Shown: positions 1-7,097 of the stretch, one piece after another | How the letters are laid out: every line of letters starts with the position of its first letter | How positions within the stretch are numbered: position 1 is the first letter of the stretch | Origin: Sphingomonas sp. | GTDB lineage: Bacteria; Pseudomonadota; Alphaproteobacteria; Sphingomonadales; Sphingomonadaceae | NCBI GenBank assembly: GCA_030146605.1 | Contig: JASLBO010000482.1 | Location: 1-8,508 of the forward strand | Reading direction: 5' to 3' | Length of the DNA: 8,508 bases | Made by a program: the position numbers and the translations under genes | Notes under the pieces: model-generated | What the model was told of the DNA's origin: nothing | Database searches by the model: none | What the model saw: the letters and a program-made list of their open reading frames with translations, nothing else

Positions 1-576
1 CTCAAGTCGAAGTCGGGCGTGCATCGGCTGATCAGCGCACTCGAGGAACGCGAGTTCATCCGCCGTCTGCCCAATCGCGCCCGCGCACTCGAAGTGCTGC
101 GCCTGCCCGAGCGGGGCGGCGACACGAAGAAATCCGTGGCGGCCAAAGCCGAAAAATCGAGCCCGGCTCCCGCAACTTTGCCCAGGCCGGCGAACGATGT
201 CGTCGAGATCCCCCTGCACGGCCGCATCGCCGCGGGCACCCCGATCGAGGCACTCGAAGGTTCGACCATGCTCCCCGTCCCCGCCGCATTGCTCGGCGCA
301 GGTGAGCATTATGCGCTCGAAGTGGCGGGAGATTCGATGGTGGAGGCCGGCATTCTCGATGGTGACTATGCGCTGATCCGCCGCACCGAAACCGCACGCG
401 ACGGCGAGATTGTCGTCGCGCTGATCGACGATGCCGAGGCCACGCTGAAATATTTCCGCAAGGAAGGCGCGATGGTCCGGCTCGATCCGGCCAATCGCGA
501 TTACAGCGCGCAGCGCTACCGGCCGGATCAGGTGCGCGTGCAGGGCAGGCTGGCGGGGTTGCTGCGGCGCTATTGA
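1..576 (+). CDS. lexA: LexA, SOS-response transcriptional repressor (5' end outside window)
   Basis: LexA represses DNA-damage (SOS) genes and inactivates itself by RecA-stimulated self-cleavage. The reading frame is open from base 1 (LKSKSG...), so the gene enters from the left. The GTG at 19-21 is the internal valine of the conserved [15 protein letters not shown] stretch, not a start; about 30-35 N-terminal residues are missing. Counting from codon 1, the end of the winged-helix DNA-binding domain covers residues 1-36 and a linker runs to about 66. The Ala78-Gly79 cleavage bond (GRIAAGTP) follows, then the S24-type catalytic Ser112 (GDSMVEAG, codon 334-336) and Lys150 (ATLKYF). All residues needed for self-cleavage are present, so the protein should be functional. 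The 3' end overlaps convergent comEC by 7 bases. The upstream operator is outside the window, so autoregulation cannot be judged. Confidence 0.96.
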   Translation, partial: LKSKSGVHRLISALEEREFIRRLPNRARALEVLRLPERGGDTKKSVAAKAEKSSPAPATLPRPANDVVEIPLHGRIAAGTPIEALEGSTMLPVPAALLGAGEHYALEVAGDSMVEAGILDGDYALIRRTETARDGEIVVALIDDAEATLKYFRKEGAMVRLDPANRDYSAQRYRPDQVRVQGRLAGLLRRY

Positions 577-2825
577 GCGGCGGCAGGCCGCTCGGCTTTG
601 GTCAGGGCCCATCGGGAGGTTCGCTCCTCCCTCCGCGAGCGGCGGTCAGCTGCCGTTCCGTCCGGCGCACCTCTCCCGCTTGGGGGAGGCTGGACCGTCA
701 GTGGATCGAGCCACGGATGCGAACCGCCGCCCCGGACGGTGCGAACCTTGGCATCGCCAAACGTGAGCGCCATGCCGCCGGTTTTAGCGAGCGTGTCGCG
801 ATCGAGCTTGAGCCAGCGCGGCGCGCAGTCAGGCGGCAGGCGGCGTTCGCTCACCACCACATCGGCGGCCCGGCACGCCGCGATCATCTCGCGCCACGGC
901 ACCAGATAGCCGCTCCGGGTTGCGAGCACGCGCCAGCGCCGCGCGCGCGCCGCCACGTCGACAAGGCAGAGATCCGGGCTGCACCGCGCGCCCGGCACGT
1001 CGGAGAGCAGTTGGAGCTGCGCATCCCCCGCGCCGCTATTCTCGCCGAGCATCGAGCGCGTATAGTCGCCGACACGATCGCGCAGCAGCGCCATTTCCCC
1101 ACTCGCCATCCGGATCGCGAGATGGCGGCCATCGCCAGTGACGAGCAGGTCGGGCGGCGGCGTCAGCAATGCCCAGCCCAGCCCGAAGGCAAACGGCACT
1201 GCTCCCACCCAGCGGACCCGGGTCCGCCATAAGGCGACCCACAGCCCTCCCGTCACGACCAGTGCATAGGCGCCGCCCGGCATCGCCGGCAGCGCCGCCA
1301 CTGCGCCCGGGGCGGAAGCGGTCGTGTGCGCCAGCCACAGCAACAGGTCGAGCGCGCGCGCCGTCAGCCACCAGACCGGGCCGCCGACGCCCGCAACGTC
1401 CAGCGCCAGCGCCAGCGCCTCGAGCGGCATGATCACGAAGGTGGTCAGCGGGATCGCAATGATATTGGCGAGCGCGCCATAGACGCCGGCCTTGTGAAAA
1501 TGGAACAGCCCGATCGGCATCAGTGCCAGCTCGACCGCGATTCCGGTGAGCAGCAGCGAGCCGAGCCCGCGCAGCAATCGCCGCCCACGCCCCTCCTCGC
1601 GCCGCTTGAACCAGCCGCGCACCCGCGGACTCTCATGCAATGCCACGATGGCGGTGACCGCGGCGAAGCTCATCTGAAAGCTCGGTCCGGCCAGCGCCTC
1701 GGGCCAGAGCAGCAGGACGAGGAAGGCGCCCGCCGCCACCAGCCGCAGCGTGATCGCCTCGCGCCCGAGGCTCAATGCGAGCAGCACCAGCAACGCCGCC
1801 GCGCATGAGCGGATCGTCGGCACCTCGGCGCCGGTGAGCAGGGTATACCCCACTGCGGCCAAGGCGCCCGCTCCCGCCGCCACCACCGGCAGGCGCCAAC
1901 GCAGCGCCAGCGTCGGACTCAGCGCCAGCAGCCGCAGCACCAGCAGCATCGCCGCGGCGGTGACCGCAGTGACGTGGAGCCCGCTCACCGACAGCAGATG
2001 CGCGAGCCCCGAGCGGCGCATCGCCTCCGAATCCGCCTCCGCGATCGCGCCTTGATCGCCGGTGGCCAGCGCGCTGGCGATCCCGCCCCCGCTTCCCGCG
2101 ATCCGCGACTGGATATGCGTCGACAACCGCGTCCGCAGGTCCGCGCCCGGGGAAGCCGCGGGCCGGACGATCTCGACCGGGGCAAAGCCCTTTCCCGTCG
2201 CGCCCAGCTCGGCGAACCATGCGACGCGGGCGAAATCATAGGCCCCGGGCACCGCCGCCGTTGGCGGGGGCATCAGCCGCGCGCGCAGGCGGATCACTGC
2301 TCCGCGCGCGATCCCCGCCACTGCGTCTGCGCGGGCGAGATTGACGCGGATCCTCGGCGGAAGGTCGGCATGGCCATTCGGGGCGAGCGTCACGCGCACC
2401 ATGTCGCGCGCCGGAAGCTGCTCGACCCGTTCGACCCGGGCGGTCACGATCGCCACGGCCGGCCGTGCGAGCACCGGCGCGGCAACGCGCTCACTGCGCC
2501 ACCAGATCAGCGCGCAGCCCGCGGCCAGCGCTATCCCCGCGATCGCCACCACGCGCGGCGCCCTGCCCCCGCCCGGCAGCATGGCCACCGCCAGCGCCAG
2601 CGAGACTCCGCCGAGCATGAATGCGATCCAGCGCGCCGCGTCGGGCAGCAGGAACCACGCCGCGATCCCGGCGCCGAGCATGACCGGCAGCCACAGCACC
2701 AATTGCTCGCGCTCGGCCTCGAGCCACGCCTCGATGCCGGCAACGCTATGGCGAAGCGCCGCCCGCGCCCCCATTTGAAGGGCGGGCAACCCCGTGCTAG
2801 GGGCCTCGGCGGCTGAGCTGGCCAT
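570..2825 (-). CDS. comEC: ComEC/Rec2-family DNA-uptake channel protein
   Basis: ComEC forms the inner-membrane channel that carries single-stranded DNA into the cytoplasm during natural transformation. The 751-residue frame shows N-terminal membrane segments (about 43-110) and a DUF4131-like soluble region (about 120-225). The Competence domain follows (about 245-535) with the family signature [15 protein letters not shown] at 271-285, then GAEVPTIRS (332-340), [11 protein letters not shown] (380-390) and ANIIAIPL (453-460) among many hydrophobic helices. The C-terminal soluble domain (about 558-705) begins [14 protein letters not shown] see no HxHxDH metallo-beta-lactamase motif in it, so a nuclease role is not supported. 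Residues ~707-751 are Arg/Pro/Ala-rich and translate palindromic DNA plus the lexA terminator, so the ancestral protein probably ended near 705. The ATG at 2825 has no clear ribosome binding site; Met18 (2774) is an alternative start. It is divergent from gltX and convergent with lexA. Confidence 0.93.
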   Translation of the reverse strand: MASSAAEAPSTGLPALQMGARAALRHSVAGIEAWLEAEREQLVLWLPVMLGAGIAAWFLLPDAARWIAFMLGGVSLALAVAMLPGGGRAPRVVAIAGIALAAGCALIWWRSERVAAPVLARPAVAIVTARVERVEQLPARDMVRVTLAPNGHADLPPRIRVNLARADAVAGIARGAVIRLRARLMPPPTAAVPGAYDFARVAWFAELGATGKGFAPVEIVRPAASPGADLRTRLSTHIQSRIAGSGGGIASALATGDQGAIAEADSEAMRRSGLAHLLSVSGLHVTAVTAAAMLLVLRLLALSPTLALRWRLPVVAAGAGALAAVGYTLLTGAEVPTIRSCAAALLVLLALSLGREAITLRLVAAGAFLVLLLWPEALAGPSFQMSFAAVTAIVALHESPRVRGWFKRREEGRGRRLLRGLGSLLLTGIAVELALMPIGLFHFHKAGVYGALANIIAIPLTTFVIMPLEALALALDVAGVGGPVWWLTARALDLLLWLAHTTASAPGAVAALPAMPGGAYALVVTGGLWVALWRTRVRWVGAVPFAFGLGWALLTPPPDLLVTGDGRHLAIRMASGEMALLRDRVGDYTRSMLGENSGAGDAQLQLLSDVPGARCSPDLCLVDVAARARRWRVLATRSGYLVPWREMIAACRAADVVVSERRLPPDCAPRWLKLDRDTLAKTGGMALTFGDAKVRTVRGGGSHPWLDPLTVQPPPSGRGAPDGTAADRRSRREERTSRWALTKAERPAAAQ
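575..593 (+). terminator. Probable lexA transcription terminator hairpin
   Basis: A perfect 7-bp inverted repeat, GAGCGGC (575-581) and GCCGCTC (587-593), with a 5-base GGCAG loop starts inside the lexA TGA. It is followed by a short T-rich stretch (GGCTTTGG, 594-601). Position and shape fit a factor-independent terminator for lexA, although the T tract is weak. On the other strand it lies within the last codons of the comEC frame. Confidence 0.5.
614..689. repeat. Pair of GC-rich palindromes inside the comEC 3' end
   Basis: Two hairpin-forming units lie close together. GGGAGG (614-619) and CCTCCC (626-631) form a perfect 6-bp stem around TTCGCT. CCTCTCCC (670-677) and GGGGGAGG (682-689) form an 8-bp stem, with one G-T wobble, around GCTT. 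The composition and the paired purine/pyrimidine arms resemble intergenic palindromic repeats common in sphingomonad genomes. Repeat status is an inference, since only one copy is visible here. The unit is translated as the odd basic tail of ComEC. Confidence 0.4.
2775..2802 (+). promoter_or_regulatory. Candidate housekeeping promoter for gltX (inside comEC 5' end)
   Basis: TTGAAG (2775-2780) and CTAGGG (2797-2802) are separated by 16 bases. This is the loose -35/-10 pattern often seen at GC-rich alphaproteobacterial promoters. Transcription from about 2808-2810 would leave a leader of roughly 45 bases before the TTG at 2854. The position also argues against a GTG start for gltX at 2794. Prediction by eye only. 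Confidence 0.4.
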
Positions 2826-2839
2826 CGATTTTCAACTCT

Positions 2840-2844
2840 GGGAG
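2840..2844 (+). promoter_or_regulatory. Ribosome binding site deciding the gltX TTG start
   Basis: GGGAG at 2840-2844 lies 9 bases before the TTG at 2854. No comparable site precedes the GTG at 2794, so this element supports the shorter GltX. Confidence 0.55.
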
Positions 2845-2853
2845 CACGCGCGG

Positions 2854-4284
2854 TTGAGCGCAATATCTGAAACCGGCGCCGGCAAGGCCGTCGTCACGCG
2901 CTTCGCGCCGTCGCCTACCGGGTTCCTCCATATCGGCGGCGCGCGGACTGCGTTGTTCAACCTGCTGTTCGCGCGGCACCATGGCGGCAAGTTCCTGCTG
3001 CGCATCGAGGATACCGACCGCGCCCGCTCGACGGAGCCGGCGATCGCCGCGATCCTAGACGGGATGCGCTGGCTAGGCCTCGATTGGGACGGCGACGAGG
3101 TTTACCAGTTCGCGCGCGCCGGCCGCCATGCCGAGGTCGCGCACGCGATGCTCGCCAGCGGTCACGCGTACAAATGCTTCGCCACCGCCGAGGAGCTGGA
3201 GGCGATGCGTGCCGGGCAGCGCGCCAACAAGCAGCCTTTGCGCTATGACGGCCGCTGGCGCGACCGCGATGCGGGCGAAGCTGCGGAGGGCGCTCCCTTC
3301 GTCGTCCGCCTCAAGGCGCCGCGTGAGGGCAGCGTAACGATCGAGGATCAGGTCCAGGGCTCGGTCACCGTCAACAACAGCGAGCTCGACGACATGGTCC
3401 TGCTCCGCTCCGACGGCACGCCGACCTATATGCTCGCGGTGGTGGTCGACGATCACGACATGGGCGTTACCCATGTCATCCGGGGCGACGATCATCTCAA
3501 CAACGCCTTCCGCCAGCTGCCGATCTATCGCGCGATGGGCTGGGACGAGCCCACCTACGCACACATCCCGCTGATCCACGGCGCGGACGGCGCCAAGCTC
3601 TCCAAGCGCCACGGCGCGCTGGGGGTCGACGCCTATCGCGACGAGCTGGGGCTCCTGCCCGAAGCCGTCTCCAATTATCTCCTCCGTCTCGGCTGGGGCC
3701 ATGGCGACGACGAGATCATCAGCCGCGAACAGGCAGTCGAATGGTTTGATCTCGCCGGCGTCGGCAAGAGCCCGTCGCGCTTCGACCTCAAGAAGCTCGA
3801 GAATCTCAACGGCCACTATATCCGCGCCACCGACGACGCCCGCCTCACCCACCTGGTGGCGAAGCGACTCCCGTTTGAACTTTCGGAATCGCAATCGACA
3901 TTGCTCGAGGCGGCAATGCCCTCGCTCAAGCCGCGCGCCGCGAATCTCAACGAGATCGCCGACGGCGCGATGTTCCTTTTCCGGACACGTCCCCTCGACA
4001 TTGACGAGGGTGCGGCGGCTTTGCTGGAGGGCGACGCCCCCGCGCTTCTTGCTGCGGTGCACACCGCGCTTGACGCGGCCGGAAGCTGGGATACGGAGGC
4101 GCTCGAAGCGGCGGTACGGACCGTCGCCGACGATGCAGGGGTCAAGCTCGGCGCCGTCGCGCAGCCTTTGCGCGCGGCGCTCGTTGGGCGACGAACCTCT
4201 CCGGGCATCTTCGACGTTCTGGCGTTGCTGGGGCGGGAGGAAAGCTTGGCCCGCATCGCCGATCAAATGACCAAGCCCGCCTGA
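2854..4284 (+). CDS. gltX: Glutamate--tRNA ligase (GltX)
   Basis: This class I aminoacyl-tRNA synthetase charges tRNA with glutamate in the cytoplasm. In many alphaproteobacteria the enzyme also mischarges tRNA-Gln for GatCAB amidation; whether it does here cannot be read from the sequence. With the TTG start at 2854 the protein has 476 residues, usual for the family, and begins [10 protein letters not shown]. The catalytic HIGH-type motif is FLHIGGART (His26) and the KMSKS-type motif is KLSKRHG (248-254). [10 protein letters not shown] and [11 protein letters not shown] are further family blocks, and the C-terminal anticodon-binding region starts near residue 325. The frame is also open upstream to a GTG at 2794, but those residues (ending in DFQLWEHAR) do not resemble a GltX N-terminus and would overlap comEC and the candidate promoter. 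gltA follows after 25 bases, suggesting one transcript. Confidence 0.96.
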   Translation: MSAISETGAGKAVVTRFAPSPTGFLHIGGARTALFNLLFARHHGGKFLLRIEDTDRARSTEPAIAAILDGMRWLGLDWDGDEVYQFARAGRHAEVAHAMLASGHAYKCFATAEELEAMRAGQRANKQPLRYDGRWRDRDAGEAAEGAPFVVRLKAPREGSVTIEDQVQGSVTVNNSELDDMVLLRSDGTPTYMLAVVVDDHDMGVTHVIRGDDHLNNAFRQLPIYRAMGWDEPTYAHIPLIHGADGAKLSKRHGALGVDAYRDELGLLPEAVSNYLLRLGWGHGDDEIISREQAVEWFDLAGVGKSPSRFDLKKLENLNGHYIRATDDARLTHLVAKRLPFELSESQSTLLEAAMPSLKPRAANLNEIADGAMFLFRTRPLDIDEGAAALLEGDAPALLAAVHTALDAAGSWDTEALEAAVRTVADDAGVKLGAVAQPLRAALVGRRTSPGIFDVLALLGREESLARIADQMTKPA

Positions 4285-4309
4285 TCCGGGCCAGACAAGG
4301 ACGACGTGT

Positions 4310-5593
4310 ATGAGCGATACCGCGAAGCTTCAGGTTCCGGGTAAGGAAGTCGAATACCCGATCCTCACGGGCAGCGTCGGCCCCGACGTCGTCGACATCC
4401 GCAAGCTCTATGCCCAGACCGGCAAGTTCACCTACGATCCAGGCTTCACTTCGACCGCCTCGTGCGAATCGGGGCTGACCTATATCGACGGCGACGAGGG
4501 CGTGCTGCTCCATCGCGGCTATCCGATCGGCCAGCTCGCAGAGCAGTCGAGCTTCATGGAGGTCGCCTATCTGCTGCTGAACGGCGAACTGCCGGGCGCG
4601 GAAGAGCTCACCAGGTTCAACACCACGATCACCCGCCACACGATGCTGCACGAGCAGCTCGCGACCTTCTATCGCGGCTTCCGTCGCGATGCGCATCCGA
4701 TGGCGGTGATGTGCGGCGTCGCCGGCGCCCTCTCGGCCTTTTATCATGATTCGACCGACATCACCGACCCCAAGCAGCGGATGATCGCGTCGCACCGGCT
4801 GATCGCCAAGATGCCGACGATCGCGGCGATGGCGTATAAGTACAGCGTCGGCCAGCCGTTCCTCTATCCCGACAACAGCCTGTCCTACACCGGCAACTTC
4901 CTGCGCATGACCTTCGGCGTCCCCGCCGAGGAATATGTCGTGAATCCGGTGGTCGAGAAGGCGCTCGACCGCATCTTCATCCTCCACGCCGACCACGAGC
5001 AGAACGCCTCCACCTCGACGGTCCGGCTCGCCGGTTCGTCGGGCGCAAACCCCTTCGCGTGCATCGCAGCGGGCATCGCCTGCCTTTGGGGCCCCGCGCA
5101 TGGCGGCGCCAACGAGGCGGCGCTCAACATGCTGCACGAGATCGGTCGCCCCGAGCGCATCCCCGAATTCATCGCGCGCGCCAAGGACAAGAACGATCCG
5201 TTCCGCCTGATGGGCTTCGGTCACCGCGTCTACAAGAATTACGATCCGCGCGCGACGGTGATGCAAAAGACCGTGCGCGAAGTGTTCAAGGAATTGAACG
5301 TCTCGGATCCGGTATTTGAGGTCGCCATCCAGCTTGAGGAAATGGCACTCAAGGACCCCTACTTCATCGAGAAGAAGCTGTTCCCCAATGTCGATTTCTA
5401 TTCGGGCGTGATCCTCTCGGCGATCGGCTTCCCGACGACGATGTTCACGGCCTTGTTCGCGCTCGCCCGCACCGTCGGCTGGGTCGCGCAGTGGAACGAG
5501 ATGATCTCGGACCCCGAGCAGAAGATCGGCCGCCCGCGTCAGCTTTACACCGGCCCGATCCAGCGCGATTACATTCCGGTCGACAAGCGCTGA
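4310..5593 (+). CDS. gltA: Citrate synthase (type II)
   Basis: This enzyme condenses acetyl-CoA and oxaloacetate to citrate, the entry step of the TCA cycle. The 427-residue length and the N-terminal extension before the catalytic core fit the Gram-negative type II (hexameric, usually NADH-sensitive) form. The catalytic residues fall at the same numbers as in E. coli GltA: His264 in [10 protein letters not shown], His305 in [15 protein letters not shown] and Asp362 in FPNVDFYSG. The N-terminal block [14 protein letters not shown] (51-64) is also typical. AAGGA at 4297-4301 sits 8 bases before the ATG. It lies 25 bases after gltX and is probably co-transcribed with it; I saw no convincing separate promoter in the gltX 3' end. 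The next gene on the strand begins within a hairpin 32 bases downstream. Confidence 0.98.
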   Translation: MSDTAKLQVPGKEVEYPILTGSVGPDVVDIRKLYAQTGKFTYDPGFTSTASCESGLTYIDGDEGVLLHRGYPIGQLAEQSSFMEVAYLLLNGELPGAEELTRFNTTITRHTMLHEQLATFYRGFRRDAHPMAVMCGVAGALSAFYHDSTDITDPKQRMIASHRLIAKMPTIAAMAYKYSVGQPFLYPDNSLSYTGNFLRMTFGVPAEEYVVNPVVEKALDRIFILHADHEQNASTSTVRLAGSSGANPFACIAAGIACLWGPAHGGANEAALNMLHEIGRPERIPEFIARAKDKNDPFRLMGFGHRVYKNYDPRATVMQKTVREVFKELNVSDPVFEVAIQLEEMALKDPYFIEKKLFPNVDFYSGVILSAIGFPTTMFTALFALARTVGWVAQWNEMISDPEQKIGRPRQLYTGPIQRDYIPVDKR

Positions 5594-5600
5594 GCAACCC

Positions 5601-5638
5601 TGTTCCGGCGCATGGGAGACCGCCGATGCGCCGGAACA
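5601..5638 (+). promoter_or_regulatory. Perfect 13-bp inverted repeat holding the RBS and start codon of the small membrane protein
   Basis: TGTTCCGGCGCAT (5601-5613) and ATGCGCCGGAACA (5626-5638) are exact reverse complements around a 12-base loop. The loop contains GGGAG (5614-5618), the ribosome binding site 7 bases from the ATG at 5626. That ATG is the first triplet of the right arm and pairs with CAT at 5611-5613. The structure could hinder initiation of the downstream gene, stabilise the gltA 3' end or aid termination after gltA. There is no T tract after it, so a standard intrinsic terminator is less likely. The inverted repeat is seen directly; the regulatory role is inferred. Confidence 0.6.
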
Positions 5639-5829
5639 TCCTCACCTTCATCGGCCTGTCAGCGATCGCCTGCGGCGTGCTGTTCGCGCTGCAGGGCTTC
5701 GGCGTAATCCGCTGGCCGGCGAGCAGCTTCATGATCGACAGCCGGACGTGGATCGTTCGCGGCGCGGTCATCGCGGCAGTGGGGCTGGTCCTGATCATCC
5801 TCGCGCGCCTCGCGCCCGCCCGGCGGTAA
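5626..5829 (+). CDS. Small two-helix inner-membrane protein of unknown function
   Basis: A 67-residue protein beginning MRRNILTFIG. Two hydrophobic segments are clear: about 5-28, and 42-62 (WIVRGAVIAAVGLVLIILA). They are joined by a short loop with the motif RWPASSFMID (29-38), and the C-terminus is basic (RLAPARR). Positive residues flank both ends, so the termini may face the cytoplasm. I recall similar short proteins with a WPxxSFMI-type loop in other sphingomonads, but no function is known to me. The ATG at 5626 is chosen because GGGAG lies 7 bases upstream and the hydrophobic helix follows at once. The frame stays open upstream into gltA, but that part is an antisense-like shadow of gltA coding DNA. 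The start codon is in the arm of a 13-bp inverted repeat. It may be read through from gltA. Confidence 0.8.
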   Translation: MRRNILTFIGLSAIACGVLFALQGFGVIRWPASSFMIDSRTWIVRGAVIAAVGLVLIILARLAPARR

Positions 5830-5837
5830 CCCGCTGG
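5820..5837 (+). terminator. Weak hairpin at the end of the small membrane-protein gene
   Basis: CCGGCGG (5820-5826) and CCGCTGG (5831-5837) can pair over 7 positions, one a G-T wobble, with a TAAC loop that holds the stop codon. No T run follows. It could stop transcription from the gltX-gltA side before the dehydrogenase promoter, but support is slight. Confidence 0.25.
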
Positions 5838-5882
5838 CGCCCAACAGCTTGATTCACCTGAGTTAAACTGGACTAAAAAGCC

Positions 5883-5907
5883 GGAACCATCGCCGGTCCG
5901 CCCGGTT
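5883..5907 (+). promoter_or_regulatory. Candidate EcfG (general stress response) sigma-factor promoter
   Basis: GGAAC (5883-5887) followed after 17 bases by GTT (5905-5907) matches the published alphaproteobacterial EcfG/sigma-T consensus, GGAAC-N16/17-(C)GTT; the base before GTT is G here. Transcription would start near 5914, giving a leader of about 25 bases that just contains the GAGGAA ribosome binding site (5927-5932) of the dehydrogenase gene. It lies in the longest non-coding gap of the window. The short motif can occur by chance, but the placement is exact for a promoter. Confidence 0.55.
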
Positions 5908-5938
5908 TGCAGAGCCGACTCCAGACGAGGAACGCTGC

Positions 5939-7087
5939 ATGCTGGCAATGGACTATCGCGGCCCGTACCGCGTCCGACTCCAGGAAAAGCCGATGCCCAG
6001 GATCGAGCATCCGCGCGACGCGATCGTGCGGGTCACCCGCTCGTGCATCTGCGGATCGGATCTCCACCTTTATCACGGGCTGGTGCCCGATACCCGCATC
6101 GGCATGACCTTCGGCCACGAGTTCTGCGGAATCGTCGAGCAGGTCGGCGCAGAGGTGGAAAATCTCAAGGCCGGCGATCACGTGCTCGTCCCCTTCAACA
6201 TCGCCTGCGGCCAATGCCATTTCTGCAAGCAGGGCCTGTTCGGCAATTGCCACGAGTCCAACGCTCAGGCGACCGCGGTCGGCGGCATCTACGGCTATTC
6301 GCACACCGCCGGCGGCTATGATGGCGGCCAGGCCGAATAGGTCCGCGTCCCCTATGCCGATTTCGGCCCGACGATCATCCCCGACTGGATGGACCCCGAC
6401 GACGCGGTATTGCTCACCGACGTCGTGCCGACAGGATACCAGGCCGCCGAGATGGCCGGGATCAAGCCGGGCGACACCGTCGTGGTGTTCGGCGCCGGTC
6501 CGATCGGGATCATGGCGGCGAAGAGCGCCTGGCTGTTCGGCGCCGGCCGGGTGATCGTGTTCGACATGCTCGATTACCGGCTCGACTTCGTGAAGCATTA
6601 TGCCCCGGCCGAGGTCTACAATTTCAAGGAAGTCGACGATATCGTCGTCTTCATGAAGAAGACGACCGACGGGCTCGGTGCCGACGTGTGCATCGACGCG
6701 GTCGGCGGCGATGCCAAGGGCAACTTCCTGCAGACCTTGTTCGGCACCAAATTGAAGCTCGAGGCCGGCAACGCGATCGCGCTCCATTGGGCGATCAACT
6801 CGGTGAAGAAGGGCGGGATCGTCTCGATCGTCGGCGTCTACGGCCCCACCGGCAACATGATCCCGATCGGCAATGTCGTGAACAAGGGCATCACGATCCG
6901 GGCCAACCAGGCCTCGGTCAAGCGGCTGCTCCCGCGGCTGATCGAGCATGTGAAGGCCGGACATATCGATCCAAAGGCGATCATCACGCACCGCGTGCCG
7001 CTCGCCGATGTCGCCGATGCCTATCACATCTTCGCCGCCAAGCTCGACGGCTGCATCAAGCCCGTCCTGATTCCCAGCGCCGCCTGA
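5939..7087 (+). pseudogene. Zinc-dependent alcohol/formaldehyde dehydrogenase-like gene interrupted by an in-frame TAG
   Basis: A medium-chain dehydrogenase/reductase that would oxidise an alcohol or aldehyde adduct with NAD(P). It resembles the formaldehyde-dehydrogenase-like branch; the substrate cannot be assigned. Full length would be 382 codons, but codon 134 (6338-6340) is TAG. The frame continues unchanged after it, with GQAE before the stop and VRVPYADFGP after. Relatives commonly have Tyr there, so one TAC/TAT-to-TAG change explains it. The first part carries the catalytic-zinc Cys38 (CICGSD) and His60-Glu61, and the structural-zinc cysteines 90, 93, 96 and 104. The second part carries the Rossmann motif FGAGPIG (Gly185, 187, 190). 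Translation stopping at 134 would lose the cofactor domain. ATG 5939 is chosen because GAGGAA lies 6 bases upstream. It sits behind an EcfG-like promoter and 10 bases before the next gene. Alternatives are readthrough or a sequencing error. Confidence 0.88.
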
Positions 7088-7097
7088 GGAGCCGCAA

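Noticed and set aside
1974..2816. 280-codon plus-strand open frame opposite comEC
   Set aside because: Arg/Gln/His/Pro-rich translation typical of an antisense shadow; ComEC on the other strand carries all the family motifs.
2794..2853. GTG at 2794 as the start of GltX
   Set aside because: It would add 20 residues unlike other GltX N-termini, overlap comEC and the candidate promoter, and lacks the well-spaced GGGAG found before the TTG at 2854.
3073..4266. 397-codon minus-strand open frame opposite gltX
   Set aside because: Antisense shadow of a clear essential gene; composition typical of translated complement, with no motifs.
4142..5266. 374-codon minus-strand open frame opposite gltA
   Set aside because: Antisense shadow of gltA with no domain signature and no plausible ribosome binding context.
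5491..5625. Extended start at 5491 for the small membrane protein
   Set aside because: The extra 45 residues lie out of frame inside gltA and look like shadow translation; a ribosome binding site and hydrophobic helix fit the ATG at 5626.
5849..5877. TTGATT (5849-5854) with ACTAAA (5872-5877) as a sigma-70 promoter
   Set aside because: The -10 match is poor and the EcfG-like element just downstream fits better; a second weak promoter cannot be excluded.
6338..6340. Pyrrolysine or general UAG reassignment at the dehydrogenase TAG
   Set aside because: Pyrrolysine coding is not expected in this group, the position matches a plain Tyr codon, and comEC also uses TAG as its stop.
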